In this document: positions 35,467 to 47,100 of the stretch, piece by piece
How the letters are laid out: every line of letters begins with the position of its first letter
Position numbering within the stretch: position 1 is the first letter of the stretch
Source: Diadema setosum
Taxonomy: Eukaryota; Echinodermata; Echinoidea; Diadematoida; Diadematidae
Reading direction: 5' to 3'
Assembly: GCF_964275005.1 (NCBI RefSeq)
Contig: NC_092704.1
Location: 4,932,548-4,996,547 of the forward strand
DNA: 64,000 nt
Translations under genes and position numbers: made by a program
The notes under the pieces: generated by a model
The model's database searches: none
Seen by the model: only the letters and a program-made list of their open reading frames with translations
Told to the model about the DNA's origin: nothing

Positions 35467-37262
35467 TCAATTTGGGTTAGTTGTATCACATGTGTGCATG
35501 TGATTGAGCAAAGACATGTGCCGGATGAGGGAACTTTTATGTGCGAAGCACCTTGAACAAACTTTACACTGGAATGGCTTCTCCCCCGTGTGCACCCTCA
35601 TGTGGACCCTCATATGGTGCTTTAATACAGATTTCCCACAGACTTTGCACTGCTCTCCTACATAAACATGATTAGGATCATGCACAGACATGTGCCGTTT
35701 GAGGGAACTTTTTAGTGCGAAGCACCTTGAACAAACTTTACATTGGAATGGCTTCTCCCCTGTGTGCTCTGGCTTAATACTCTGGTGTTCATGTGATTTC
35801 ATCCTCTTCTTTGACAAATCAAGAGAGGTTGCTCTCGCTGTGTCACTAACCGATTTTGAGTTAGTTGTATCACATTTGTGCATGTGACCGAGCAAAGACA
35901 TGTGCCGTGTAAGGGAACTTTGCTGTGTGAAGCACCTTGAACAAACTTTACATTGGAATGGCTTCTCCCCTGTGTGTACCCTCATATGGTCACGCATATG
36001 GTGCTTTAATATAACATTCTCACACACTTTGCACTGCGCTAATAGACGTGGGCGCTTGCGTTTCGTTAATTGGAACTTGCTTTGGTGCTCGTCTTTCATC
36101 CTTTCTTGGGATACATGACAATGGGTTGCCCTCATAGTCAAACAAAACAAATCTTTGTTACAGGTATCATATGCCTGCTTGGGACCATGTACAGACATAT
36201 GTTGTTTGAAGTACTTACTTCGTGAGAAGCACCTTGAACAAACTTTACATCGGAATGGCTTTCTTGCATTAAAGTGCTTCGGATCATGCAAAGACATGTG
36301 CCGGTTGAGGGAACTTTGCTGTGTGAAGCACTTTGAACAAACTTTACATTGGAATGGCTTCTCGCCTGTGTGCACCCTCATGTGGACACTCATATGGTGC
36401 TTAAATACAGATTTCCTGCACACTTTGCACTGCTCTCTGGCATAAAAGTCCTTTGGAGGTTCACTCAAACACATGTGCTGTGTGAGGGAACATTTCGATG
36501 TGAAGTACCTTGAACAATTTTTACATTGGAATGGCTTCGCCCCCTTATGCACCCTCATGTGGACCCTCATATAGCCCTTTGATACAGATTTCCCACAGAC
36601 TTTGCACTGCTCTCTTACATAAACATGCTTAGGATCATGCACAGACATGTGCCATTTGAGGGATCTTTTTTTTGAGAAGCAGATTGAACAAACTTTACAC
36701 TGGAATGGCTTCTCCCCGTTGTGCACCCTCATATGGTCATGCATATTGTGGTTTAATACAAAATTCATACACACTTTACACTTCTCTGTCTGAAATGAGT
36801 GCTTGTGTCCCTTTAATTGGAACTTTCTTAGGTGTTTGTGCAATTTCATCCTCTTCTGTGACACATGATGGGGTTCCCCTAAAGCACTGAAGGAATCTGG
36901 GTTGTAGGCATCACTTGATATATGGCTGGTAAGATTTTTTTCTTGGGGGTGAGCAGCCTGTGTAAGCCTTTCTTCTCTAAAACCAAGTGCTGAGAAAACC
37001 AGCCCCTCCTTATCCTCTGCTGATACATCTTGCCCTGTTGAGGCTGATGGGGCTGTATTAGTCTTCTCACTGTCCACTGATTGTGTGTCATTTATCACCC
37101 CTGCAATTGCCAGGCACTTTGCATTACTTGCAACACATGCAGAGTTGCAATGTTGGTCGGATCCTGCTTCATAAAAGCCTCTCTGGATTTCATTTTGATT
37201 AAGAGTGCTTGTCTGCGACACAGAATCCTCATCACCATTCAGAACAGGGTTCTTTGTTTCAC
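35467..37262 (-). CDS. C2H2 zinc-finger protein 1, main exon
   Basis: Likely nuclear DNA-binding protein. The exon follows an acceptor with a T-rich tract and TTTCAACAG ending at 37263, phase 1, so at least one upstream exon is missing from this call. About 597 residues: an acidic, Ser/Thr-rich N-terminal 150 residues without a known domain, then 12 fingers, mostly in pairs joined by TGEKPFQ. In each pair the first finger has the form [20 protein letters not shown], with 11 instead of 12 residues between Cys and His and no central Phe; the second is a canonical finger ([21 protein letters not shown]-type). Two singles break the pair pattern, and one finger (SEPPK in place of the last His) is defective. 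The frame ends early compared with gene 2. Minus strand, same direction as its duplicate at 43525-45782. Confidence 0.85.
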
Positions 37263-37304
37263 CTGTTGAAATAAAAAAAAAATAATATGAAACTACCTAG
37301 TTGT

Positions 37305-38047
37305 ATTGATTCAGGGAGGTGTGTACAGAGATGGAGTGGCAAATCTTCGTAATTCATGCAAACACATGTTTGGGTTCAAGGCATTACAATGGGATGTCTA
37401 GCATTCCATTACGCTTTGAAGTCATGCTCGGCACCGCTCTGGTTTGCACGACGAAGTTCGGAGACGAAGAACGCATTTCACCTTTCGTTGAATTACAAGT
37501 TTTATTTCACCGTAAAATTTTAAATGAAATACTCGAATTGATTTAGAATAGTTTAGGAAAGAATTCAATATCATAAACATGTATTTCTAGTTTCTTCGTA
37601 ATGCGCAATTCAAAATGAAAGGAAAATTAGGCCCTCTTAAAAACCTAATATTTTTCTATAATGTGCATATTTGCACATGTTAGTTTTTTTATCTTTTAAT
37701 CTGGGATATTTTGATCTTTCAAATACAGTATTCCGCTAAAGCGTATTCCAGCGTGCTTTTAAACTATTTGCTGTTAAAATTGTTAGTTTTACACTGCATT
37801 TTGGTTCGCTGCTCCAATTCAAGTTACACAAATTCATTGTTGCCATCACATTGAAAGAGAGAGCGAATTGCAGTAGGGGCAAGTATTTCTAGATGTGAGA
37901 GCGCTAGTCCCGATTATTGATGCTCTCTTTTGTCAAAGCACATGGGTAACACCTGTCGTTGAACGCATAACTTCTCGGCGGCGCCGCGCAGGACTTCACA
38001 GGAGAGCAGTAGTTGTCTCTCCTTCTCCAGCACCTCCCTGATTGATT
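37305..38047. mobile_element. hAT-like insertion in the zinc-finger 1 intron, 729 bp
   Basis: Body 37312-38040 with ends CAGGGAGGTG and CACCTCCCTG, flanked by ATTGATT (37305-37311, 38041-38047). The duplicated intron of gene 2 (near 45815) lacks it and reads straight through TTGTATTG..TTATCA, which is the empty site. Terminal CAGGG/CCCTG and a 7- to 8-bp duplication fit hAT. A 75-codon plus-strand frame in it has no recognisable domain. Confidence 0.85.
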
Positions 38048-38430
38048 ATCACGCAACAATGGTTCCTACCTTATACTATAATCAGTGTTATTACATTCAT
38101 GATTTTCATCTACAAATTACAAGAATGAGTAGCATGATCTGACATATCATTAGGAAAAGGTAGAACAACCAAATATTGTGTGAATCAACATTTGAGCAGG
38201 ATTGTGTGGAAAACCTTGTACTTTGTGGCTCTGCACTACAAAACCAACAAAAAGTTGTCTGACATAAAATTAATTGAGGGCCAATTCTGAAAGAAGGCAA
38301 ATCAAAGATAACTCACACGTTGTATATGGAACATTTCAGAGGCCTTTGTGGCCTGAAATATAATGTAAATGGCCTCTGATTATATTGGACTTCATCATGT
38401 TGATTGTTATCTCGGGGAAGTATAATAATG
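38048..38430 (-). other. Duplicated intron segment upstream of zinc-finger 1
   Basis: Matches 45825-46230 upstream of gene 2 (CAACAATGGTTCC, ATAATCAGTGTTATTACATT, GAATGAGTAGCATGATC, AAGTATAAT.ATGTAAA). Contains a fragment of family A terminus (CACTACAAAACCAACAAAAAG). It shows the duplication reached at least 1 kb beyond the exon. Confidence 0.75.
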
Positions 38431-38439
38431 TAAACTAGA

Positions 38440-38990
38440 AATGTCGCTATGGCGGCTGATGCCTCTGCCATAATGCATGATTCTCCCAATAGGTGTATAG
38501 GACAATGTCTTCAAAATGTGTGATGACAGTTTCATATAACTGGCAAAATAATGAAATGACAAGTTTGTCAGAAATATCTTGAATGTTCACTTTCCTTGAA
38601 GTAGGTTTGCTATAATTGTCTATGAAAGAGTTCAGGTACATGTATTTGGGGAATTTAGGATTTTTACTTAACTTCTGACTGACCCTTTTATAAGTGTATG
38701 CATTGAGTAATTTTAAAGGTATGGAGAAAGAGTGTAATTTAAAAGTGCAAAATATATATATTTTTTTTTTTTGCATTAAAACCTTGCTTTGACCCTTAAG
38801 AAAACAGTGAAATTGTGATATTTTCACATGACTTTTGACCTCATGTCTCAAAACTCTCTTTGGAGAATCTTTATTTGATATTCAAGCATGGCATACACTT
38901 AAGGGATATAGTGTAATTGACCTTGATCTTCGATAAACTTTGACCTTGCATGTACAGTACCCAAAGTTGACAGGCAAACCTTGCCTACTC
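38440..38990 (+). repeat. Repeat family B, copy 2
   Basis: Matches 25490-26450 in phrases such as AATGTGTGATGACAGTTTCA, TTTCCTTGAA, GCATTG.GTAATT and CTCTCTTTGGAGAATC. Truncated compared with copy 1. No gene. Confidence 0.65.
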
Positions 38991-39010
38991 ATACAAACAT
39001 GTATGGTAGC

Positions 39011-39544
39011 CCTACTACATATCGACCACCCTTATTGAAACCGACCGCGTATAATTCGCGCACTGAACACTTAGTACGCACTTCTCTGCGCGCAAAGCAC
39101 ATAAAAATGAATTGGCTTTGAATGTAGTTGAGGATGGTGTGGGAAAACGCGATAATTCACTGTTCGGTTTTAATCAAGGACAAAATTTTGAATGAATATT
39201 TTCACCGAATTGTAATGACAGCACAATGTAATGTCTATGGAAGTTTCTAAAAGGCTTCTAAAAAGCTTCGTAAAACACGGTGTTCAATACAACTCGGTTT
39301 GCGTGCATTGTCAATGCAAAAACAGCGGTCGATCCTAATAACGTGATTTACCGTGGGGAGCTGAAACGAGGCCACGCAAGTTCGTCTGCGATATTTTTGC
39401 ACTGAAACTTCGAATCTAAAAGGGAACAATGGCATTTGATAAAGCTGGATTTTCTCAATCACGTAGGTCAAGTTTTTTACGTGAATTTCAGTGTTAAATA
39501 TCCTGATCAAGCAAATAAACATTAGGCGGTCGATTAGTAGTAGG
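39011..39544. mobile_element. MITE with ~24-bp inverted ends, 534 bp
   Basis: Ends CCTACTACATATCGACCACC and, on the other strand, CCTACTACTAATCGACCGCC. No clear target duplication. The 118-codon minus frame 39603-39247 falls in and beyond it and has no recognisable domain, so it is not called. Confidence 0.6.
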
Positions 39545-40086
39545 TCCAACCATACATGGGTCTTTCCATGTGGTTGGGGCACGAAATGTAACATAGTGGT
39601 CAAAATTTCATCATCACTTTACTCAAGTTTAATGAAGTTCTTTGAAACTATTGGTCATTAAATATTCAACAAAAATTTTAGACAACAAAGGTCATTTTAG
39701 AACTTTATGGCCAAATGTTAAAAATCATGAATATCTGTATCTTGGAGAAGACTGCATACTAACACTCTGTCTGTGCTAGTCACTGGACCATAGAGCCTCT
39801 CTGAATGCGCCTTTGAAGAATCCTTTTGATCATTGTTATCATTGTCCTAATCTGGTTGTCAAGACTGCAATGTGCCCAACATGTCCTCTGACAAGCTTAC
39901 TGTGAAGACCATGCAGATCTCAATCTACACTTGACCGGGTTGATTCAATCCAGCTGACACAAGATGTCATCAAAGACATTCTACAAACAAAAGCTTCATC
40001 TCTTTGGTAGAAGAAACATTCTCCAAGCGGATAAAAGCAATGGAGGAAACAGAGAGAAATAAAATGCCCTCATACTGGACCTTGAA

Positions 40087-40663
40087 ATGAGCAACAATGA
40101 AAAGTCCAGAGAGTTCATTGACCTCCGAAAGGAGGTCAGCGACCAGAAAGACAGCATACAGGCGGTGGATGCTAAGCTTGATGCCCAGGAACAATACTCC
40201 AGAAGGAACTGCGTTTGTCTATTTGGCTACCCCAAGAGACCGGAGGAAAACACTGATGCCATTATTCTGAAAGTGACGAAAGATCACAGACCTGAAGCTG
40301 GAGGACATTGAACGTTCTCATAGAGTTGGACCGAAGAGGGAACAGAGCAAAGACAACCCGAGGGGCATCATCGTGAAATTCAGATCGTACAGGATTCGCC
40401 AGGAATTCATCTCCAAGCGCCGCAAGCTCAAGGGTCAGAGGATGTCAATCGTAGAGGATCTGACAGCACGGAACCTGAAACTCCTCAGTGAGGCAAGGGC
40501 AAATGAAAAGGTTGAACAGGCATGGAGCAGAGACAGTCGCATCTACGTGCTGCTAAAAGGAACAAATAACCAAAGAAGACTGGTCCACAACACAAAAGAC
40601 ATAAAAAAAGCTGTGACATTTAACATCAAGTCTCGACCATCTTATCTCCTGGTGGAACTTTAA
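40087..40663 (+). pseudogene. LINE ORF1 remnant (coiled coil plus RNA-binding region)
   Basis: Two overlapping frames, 40087-40311 and about 40285-40663. The first has a coiled-coil-like segment (LRKEVSDQKDSIQAVDAKLD) followed by EQYSRRNCVCLFGYP. The second continues with LKLEDIERSHRVGP, NPRGIIVKFRSYRIRQEFI and LTARNLKLLSEARA, the order seen in L1/CR1-group ORF1 proteins. A frameshift near 40290 separates them. Confidence 0.75.
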
Positions 40664-41069
40664 CTTTATCTTCTGCATACTCAAAGACTTTTGAACTCTT
40701 TTTGACTCTTTTATGTGATTTTTGTGTTTTACTAAATTTTGTGTCTGATTTTTTCCCCTTTATTCCAGTAGTGTTCTTGAATGAATCCTAATGTGCATGT
40801 TTCTTGTGATGTCTCTGTGTGTGTATATTTCATTTTCATCCATGCTTTTCTCAAAACTTGCAGAATTAAGATATAAATGTGTGCAAATACAGTATTCAAT
40901 ACTACTGATTATAATGAATTCAATTACGCTGAATATTTGATCAAAAATTGTGTTTATATTATTCAAAACGAGTAATACACTTGAAAGCACAGATTCACTT
41001 CTTAGAAATATCCAATTCATACAAATGTTATACTCCATGTGAATTTAATCTGAAGTTTGATGACAGATC

Positions 41070-42990
41070 TGGTCTAAAGATGCCCGGTCGTCGATTTCAA
41101 TGGGGATAAATCTCCGTTTGCTGATGCTGCAACACAGTTCGCGCGAGTACGAAACTGTCTTGTCGAAAGTATTTTGCCGAGGAGACAAGTCTTCAGCACA
41201 ATATCAGATGAAGGTTTGAAAAAGGTAAAACAAGAACTTAGTAATTTAGATTGGTCTTCCGTATATTCAACTCCTGATGCAAATGAAGCTTACAATATAT
41301 TTTTGCTTTTGTTGATTTCAGTAGTAGACAGAAATTTGCCTTTGAAGAAAAGTAATGTCCGTAAGTGTAATATAAGGAAACCATGGATTACCCCAAAATT
41401 GTTAAGATATATACAGAAAAACATAAATTTTATAAGATATTTTTGAAAGATTAAATTGTTATAAATGAAAGGAAATATAAAAAGTATGGAAATAAAGTGA
41501 ACAATTGTTTACGTCAAGCTAAAAAAAAAAAAAAACATTTTATTGTTAAAGAATGTAAGAAAATAGCAATGATAACAAAGGTAGCACTTATTGGTCAATA
41601 ATTAATGATATTTTGAAAAAAAAAATCTAAGAAACATTTCTCTGATTATTTTGTAAGTGATGATATGGAAATAAATGATCCTCAGGTAATAGCAAATGAA
41701 TTTAAAGGGATTGTACAGTACTGGTTGAGGTAAGGGATTCATGTTTTGAACATTTCTAAGTGAGATAATGAGAAACCTCTTCTGAAATATGAAAGAGCAT
41801 GTAATTTTAGTTTATTTGATGAAAATTGGTTTTGAAATGGCTGAGATATCTATCACAGCTTTATTAGGATCTTTGTTTCACCTTGTTTTTGGATATCACA
41901 GCCATCTCAAAACCGATTTTCATCAAATAAACTTTTGATACCCTTTAGAATTGCATGCTCTTTGATATCTCATACAGTGGTTTCTGAATATCTCGCAAAA
42001 CGTTAAAAGCTAAATCCTCACCTCGACCAGAACTGTACACACCCTTTAATATTCATTTTGAAAACTGTTGTAACACTGCATTAGATTCATTGTCTGATAA
42101 TGTGACATGTATTGTTTCATTTGATACTTACCTCACAGATCACTCTTCCAAGTTGATATTTTTAAAACCCATAGATGAATCTGAGTTGATTAAGTTTGTA
42201 AATCATTGAAAAACAGTTTTTCATATGATGTATACATAATGAAACAAATAATATTCAGTTTACATTATATATTCAATTTATTTCCATGAACAGGTGCAGT
42301 TCCAAAAAAAATATATATATTGTTAAGATAGTACCTGTATATAAGAGGAGAATCTCATTCATTTAATAATCATCGGCCCATATCAATATTACCAAGTTTT
42401 TCAAAAATACTAAAAAAATGTATATATGATTGGTTTTTTTTTTTTTTGTCTTTTAACAATATCCTTTGTAATAGTCAGTATGGTTTTAGAAAAAAAAATT
42501 ATGGGACTGATTATGCTCTGATAAAACTCCAAGATACAGTTGTTAAAGCTTTGAATATGAATAATTTTGCATTTGGATTTTTTTCTGGATCTTTCAAAGG
42601 CCTTTGATATTGTAAATCATGAAATATTATTCTATAAATTACATTATTATGGTATTCATGGGACCCCTTTAAAATGGTTCTCAGATTATTTATCAAACCG
42701 TTTTCAATATACAGTGTTCTTCACCTTTATTTGCAATTAATTATCGTGCCCCTCAAGGTTCTATAGGTCCTTTGCTGTTTTTGATATGATATCAATGATA
42801 TAATCCATTCTTCTACAAGCTTTGATTTCACATTATATGCAGATGATACCACTTTATTTTACGCCCCATTTCGGACTGAAAATTTGATGGATAATTGAGT
42901 TTGAGTTAGAAAAAGTTATTAACTGGTTTAAAAGCAATAAGTTAATTGTTAATTTTGATAAAACTAGTTTATTTATGTTTTGTCTGTAAT
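41070..42990 (+). pseudogene. LINE ORF2 remnant (reverse transcriptase)
   Basis: The segment 41174-41446 keeps an open frame (LKKVKQELSNLDWSSVYST, NVRKCNIRKPWITPKLL) typical of the linker between endonuclease and reverse transcriptase. Reverse transcriptase motifs appear later in several frames: LSKAFDIVNHEILFYKL near 42590, GIHGTPLKWFSDYL near 42650, APQGSIGPLLF near 42750 and the catalytic YADD at 42836-42847, then WFKSNKLIVNFDKT. Many frameshifts and stops; not functional. Confidence 0.8.
41702..42049. mobile_element. TTAA-flanked palindromic MITE in the LINE, 340 bp
   Basis: Body 41706-42045 between TTAA sites. Ends AGGGATTGTACAGTACTGG and, reversed, AGGGTGTGTACAGTTCTGG; halves pair around TTTGATGAAAATTGGTTTTG and its complement. 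Excision in thought restores the LINE text NEFN-IHFENC at the TTAA, so it landed after the LINE. Confidence 0.85.
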
Positions 42991-43059
42991 AAGTCAATTT
43001 CGATTGATTATTGCTTTGTGTGTTTTGTAACCACGGATTTTATTGGAATGAATAAACAA

Positions 43060-43522
43060 AACGAAAGCACCTTGAACAAACTTTGCAGCAGAATGGCTTC
43101 TCCCCCATATGCACTCTCATGTGAGCTTTGATATTGTGCTGAAATATGGATTTCACACACACTTTGCACTGCTTTTGCTTGCGTCTCTTCGATTTGGGCT
43201 TGCTTTTGTCTTCATATGAATTCATCCACTTCTTTGACACATTAAGAGAGCTTGTGCTCATAGTCTCACTAAACCAATCTGGGTTAGCATTATCATATTT
43301 GTGCTTGGGACCAAGCAAAGACATGTGCCGGTTGAGGTCCCCCTTTAATGTGAAGCACCTTGAACAAACTTTGCAGCGGAATGGTATCTCCCCTATGTGT
43401 ATCCTCATATGGTCACGCATAATGCACTTTAATATAAATTCCTCACACACTTCGCACTGATCTCTTAAAAACGAGCGCTTGTGTTTCTTGAATTGGGGCT
43501 CGCTTTGGTGTTCGTATTTCAT
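43060..43522 (-). pseudogene. Out-of-frame, truncated 3' tail of zinc-finger gene 2
   Basis: Two further finger pairs (CEVCEEFILKCIMRDHMRIH with [37 protein letters not shown] with CKVCSRCF). Compared with other repeats of the module (SQERMKYEH), the link to the upstream exon has lost a few bases, giving TAA after DVS and a frame change. The last finger is cut at CSRCF where LINE sequence starts. It may be translated only if spliced separately. Confidence 0.7.
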
Positions 43523-43524
43523 CC

Positions 43525-45782
43525 TTATGACACATCAAGAGAGGTTTCCCTCACTGTCTCACTAAACGAATTTGGGTTAGCTGTATCACATGTGTGCATG
43601 TGACTGAGCAAAGACATGTGCCGTTTGAGGGAACTTTTCTGTGAGAAGCACTTTGAACAAACTTTACATTGGAATGGCTTCTCCCCCGTGTGCACCCTCA
43701 TGTGGATCCTCATACATTTCTTTAATATGGAGTTCCCGCACACTTTGCACTGCTCTCTTTTTTCAAAAGAGTACTTGGATCCCTCCCCCTCGGGCTTATT
43801 CTGGTGTTCATGTGATTTCATCCTCTTCTTTGACACATGAAGAGAGGTTGCCCTCACTGTCTCAATAAACGAAATTGGGACAGTCGTATAACATGTATCC
43901 ATGTGACCGAGCAAAAACATGTGCCGTTTGAGGGACCATCTTTGTGCGAAGCACCTTGAACAAACTTTACATTGGAATGGCTTCTCCCCTGTGTGCACCC
44001 TCATGTGGATCCTCATACATGTCTTTAATATGGACTTCCTGCACACTTTGCACTGCTCTCTTTTTTCAAAAGAGTGCTTGCATCCATCCCTCTTGGACAT
44101 ATTCTGGTGTTCATGTGATTTCATCCTCTTCTTTGACAAAGCAAGAGAGGTTGCCCTCACTGTCTCACTTAACGAATTTGGGTTAGTTTTATCACATGTG
44201 TGCATGTGACCTTGCAAAGATATGTGCCGTTTGAGGGAACCTTTCTGTGTGAAGCACCTTGAACAAACTTTACATTGGAATGGTTTCTCCCCCGTGTGCA
44301 CCCTCATATGGTCACGCATATTGTGCTTTAATATAAAATTCTCACACACTTTGCACTGCGCTCTTAGATGTGGGCGCTTGTATCCCTTTAATTGGAACTT
44401 GCTTTGGTGCTTGTATTTCATCCTCTCTTGGGACACATGACGATAGGTTGCCCTCATAGTCAAACTAAACAAATCTTGGTTACAGGTATCATATGCGTGC
44501 TTGGGACCGTGTACAGACATATGTTGTTTGAGGTACTCACTTCGTGAGAAGCACTTTGAACAAACTTTACATCGGAATGGCTTCTCCCCCGTGTGCACCC
44601 TCATGTGGACCCTCATATAGCGCTTTAATACAGATTTCCCACAGACTTTGCACTGCTCTCTGGCATAAGAGTGCTTAGGATCATGCAAAGACATGTGCCG
44701 TGTGAGGGAACCTTGCTGTGTGAAGCACCTTGAACAAACTTTACATTGGAATGGCTTCTCCCCCGTGTGCACCCTCATGTGGACCCTCATATGGTGCTTT
44801 AATACAGATTTCCTGCACACTTTGCACTGCTCTCTTGCATAAAAGTGTTTAGGATCATGCAAAGACATGTGCCGGTTGAGGGAACCTTGCTGTGTGAAGC
44901 ACCTTGAACAAACCTTACATTGGAATGGTTTCTCCCCTGTGTGCACCCTCATATGGTCATGCATATTGTGCTTTAATACAAAATTCATACACACTTTACA
45001 CTGCTCTCTCAGAAATGAGTGCTTGTGTCCCTTTAATTGGAACTTGCTTTGGTGTTCGTATTTCATCCTCTCCTGGGACACATCACGATAGATTGCCCTC
45101 ATAGTCAAACCAAACAAATCTTGGTTACAGGTATCATATGCATGCTTGGGACCGTGTACAGACATATGTCGTTTGAGGTGCCCACTTTGTGAGAAGCACC
45201 TTGAACAAACCTCACATCGGAATGGCTTCTCACCTGTGTGCACCTTCAAGTGGTGATGCATATTTTTCTTTGATGTGGATTTCCCGCGCACTTTGCACCG
45301 TTTTCTTGCAGGAATGTGCTTGGGTCCCTTTGACTTCCGCTTGCCTTGGTGTTTGTGCAATTTCATCCTCTTCTGTGACACATGATGGCGTTCCCCTAAA
45401 GTCTCACTGAAGGAATCTGGGTTGTAGGCATCACTTGATATATGGCTGGTAAGATTTTTTTCTTGGGGGTCTGCAGCGTGTGTAAGCCTTTCTCCTCTAA
45501 GACCAAGTGCTAGGAAAACCAGCCCCTCCTTATCCTCTACTGGTACATTTTGCCCTGCCGAGGCTGATGGGGCTGTATTAGTCTTCTCACTGTCCACTGA
45601 TTGTGTGTCATTCATCACCCCTGCCACTGCCAGGCACTTTGCATTACTTGCAACACGTGCAGAGTTGCAATGTTGGTCGGATCCTGCTTCATAAAAGTTT
45701 CTCTGGATTTCACTTTGATTAAGAGTGCTTGTCTGCGACACAGAATCCTCATCACCATTCAGAACAGGGTTCTTTGTTTCAC
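43525..45782 (-). CDS. C2H2 zinc-finger protein 2, main exon
   Basis: Duplicate of zinc-finger protein 1. Acceptor TTTTATTTCAACAG before GTGAAACAAAG at 45782, phase 1, so an upstream exon exists outside this call. About 751 residues: the same acidic N-terminus ([19 protein letters not shown]), then seven two-finger modules (14 fingers). In each module the first finger is CKVCxxSxLKxxMRxHMRVH with an 11-residue Cys-His gap; the linker TGEKPFQ leads to a canonical finger such as [21 protein letters not shown]. The very first finger has Arg in place of its second Cys (CKVRGKS). Modules are separated by 15-45 residue basic linkers. Likely a nuclear sequence-specific DNA-binding protein. Ends at a TAA created by a small deletion; more fingers lie downstream out of frame. 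Confidence 0.88.
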
Positions 45783-46240
45783 CTGTTGAAATAAAATGAC
45801 ATAAAACTAGTTGTATTGCATTATCAAGCAACAATGGTTCCCTCCCTAATACCATAATCAGTGTTATTACATTCATGGTTTTCATCTTTTAAGAAAGAAA
45901 GATTTCAAAATACAAGAATGAGTAGCATGATCAGACATATCATCAGGAAAAGACATTAAAACAACCAAATATTGTGTGCATCAAGATTCTTTGTGCAGGA
46001 TTGTGTGGAAAACCTTGTACTTTAATAGTGACCCTGCACTACAAGACCAACAAAGGGTCGTCAGACATAAATTAGTCGAGGGCCAATTCTGAAAGAGGGC
46101 GAGTCAAAGATAATTACACGTTGTATATATGGGACATTTCAAAGGCCTTTGTGGCCTGAAAAATAGTGTAAATGGCCTCTGATTGTACTACACTTCATCA
46201 TGGTGATTGTTATCTAGGAGAAGTATAATCATGTAAAAAA
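45783..46240 (-). other. Duplicated intron segment upstream of zinc-finger 2
   Basis: Counterpart of 37263-37311 plus 38048-38430 without the hAT-like insertion. Includes a family A terminus fragment near 46027. Confidence 0.75.
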
Positions 46241-46493
46241 AAGAAGAAAAATGAAAAGAATGACCTTGACATTCATAATTAAGAAAAGAAAATCTTTGCC
46301 GTAACACATGAGACCAGAAAAAAACAATGTTTCTGAACCTTTTTTTTTTCTCTGAAAAGTCTCTAAAAGTATTTTATTTTTCAACTTCTATCTCAGTATC
46401 ATAAAAGTCACAACAACCTCACAATTATCAGAGGTATAAGTTTCATGTCTATTGTCATGAGGCAAACAGCTCCAATTATATATTCTAATTATT

Positions 46494-46736
46494 CAAGGGG
46501 ATGGCTACAAATGTAGTAACTGATCAGTGGAAATCAGTGGGAATGCTGGGGGATGAATGTTCCAATCCTTGTGGGATGCATTTAAGAGTACATTATTTAT
46601 TGTTGTGTAAAAATCATTTGCTTCAGATTGGTCTCATATTCAAGTAATGTGCAGTTCGATATTTCCAAGTTAGCATGACTGTAAAGTGTCGGGTCGTTAA
46701 CAATTGCCCGACACTGTACAGTTATGCTAACTTGGA
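46494..46736. mobile_element. Half palindrome MITE ending in a separate hairpin
   Basis: 46494-46662 matches the left half of the element at 15769 (GTAACTGATCAGTGG, CATTTGCTTCAGA.TGGTCTCATATTCAAG, AATGTGCAGTT). The right half is absent; instead a 74-bp hairpin at 46663-46736 (TTCCAAGTTAGCATGACTGT and complement around GTCGGG..CCCGAC) follows. Confidence 0.7.
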
Positions 46737-46807
46737 ATCATGAGATCTTGCACTGGACAGAGTAGGTACCAATGCCGTGTACCGTGTTGTATTCCAAGTA
46801 CAATCAA

Positions 46808-47100
46808 TGTAACTTTAAGTCCATCTTCATAGACATGCAGATTGAGTGAATGCAGCAAGAGAATCCATCATACAGTGGGAGTTTGAGGAAAATCAAGCAA
46901 TCTGTTCAGAAGTTATGAATTTTTGAATTTTCTGCTCAGTCACTGCTGGATGAAAAGACTACTACAGCTTGTGATGTCACATGTGTAGAACGATAATAAA
47001 GAAAATATATAGACAATATTACATATTTTCACTTTTTTTTTTGCATAACAAAAAAACACTTGACTTGCCTCTGACAGAGGGTAGGGGGAATGATCCATGT
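46808..47100 (-). mobile_element. Half copy of the 51213 palindromic MITE
   Basis: Matches one arm of the element at 51213-51777: GTTTGAGGAAAATC, TCAGAAGTTATGAATTTTTGAA, GGATGAAAAGACTACTACAG, ACTTGACTTGCCTCT. It overlaps the 3' end of zinc-finger 3 and supplies its stop. Confidence 0.75.

Larger units (their letters stand above)
39900..43060 (+). mobile_element. Broken LINE with ORF1 and ORF2 remnants
   Basis: Plus-strand non-LTR retrotransposon remnant. ORF1 remnant 39900-40663, about 0.4 kb of unrelated or untranslated sequence, then ORF2 from the region after the endonuclease (about 41070) through the reverse transcriptase to about 42990. The endonuclease is missing, pointing to an internal deletion. 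A TTAA palindrome is inserted at 41706-42045. The 3' end stops abruptly inside zinc-finger 2's tail at about 43060 with no poly-A, so it is a breakpoint rather than a natural LINE end. Confidence 0.75.

Noticed and set aside
35067-36890. Plus-strand frames across the zinc-finger genes
   Set aside because: Antisense shadows of the finger repeats on the minus strand, Cys- and Leu-rich without a domain.
37319-37546. 75-codon plus frame in the hAT-like insertion as a transposase
   Set aside because: Too short and without recognisable motifs of that family.
39247-39603. 118-codon minus-strand frame
   Set aside because: Overlaps a MITE and shows no domain.
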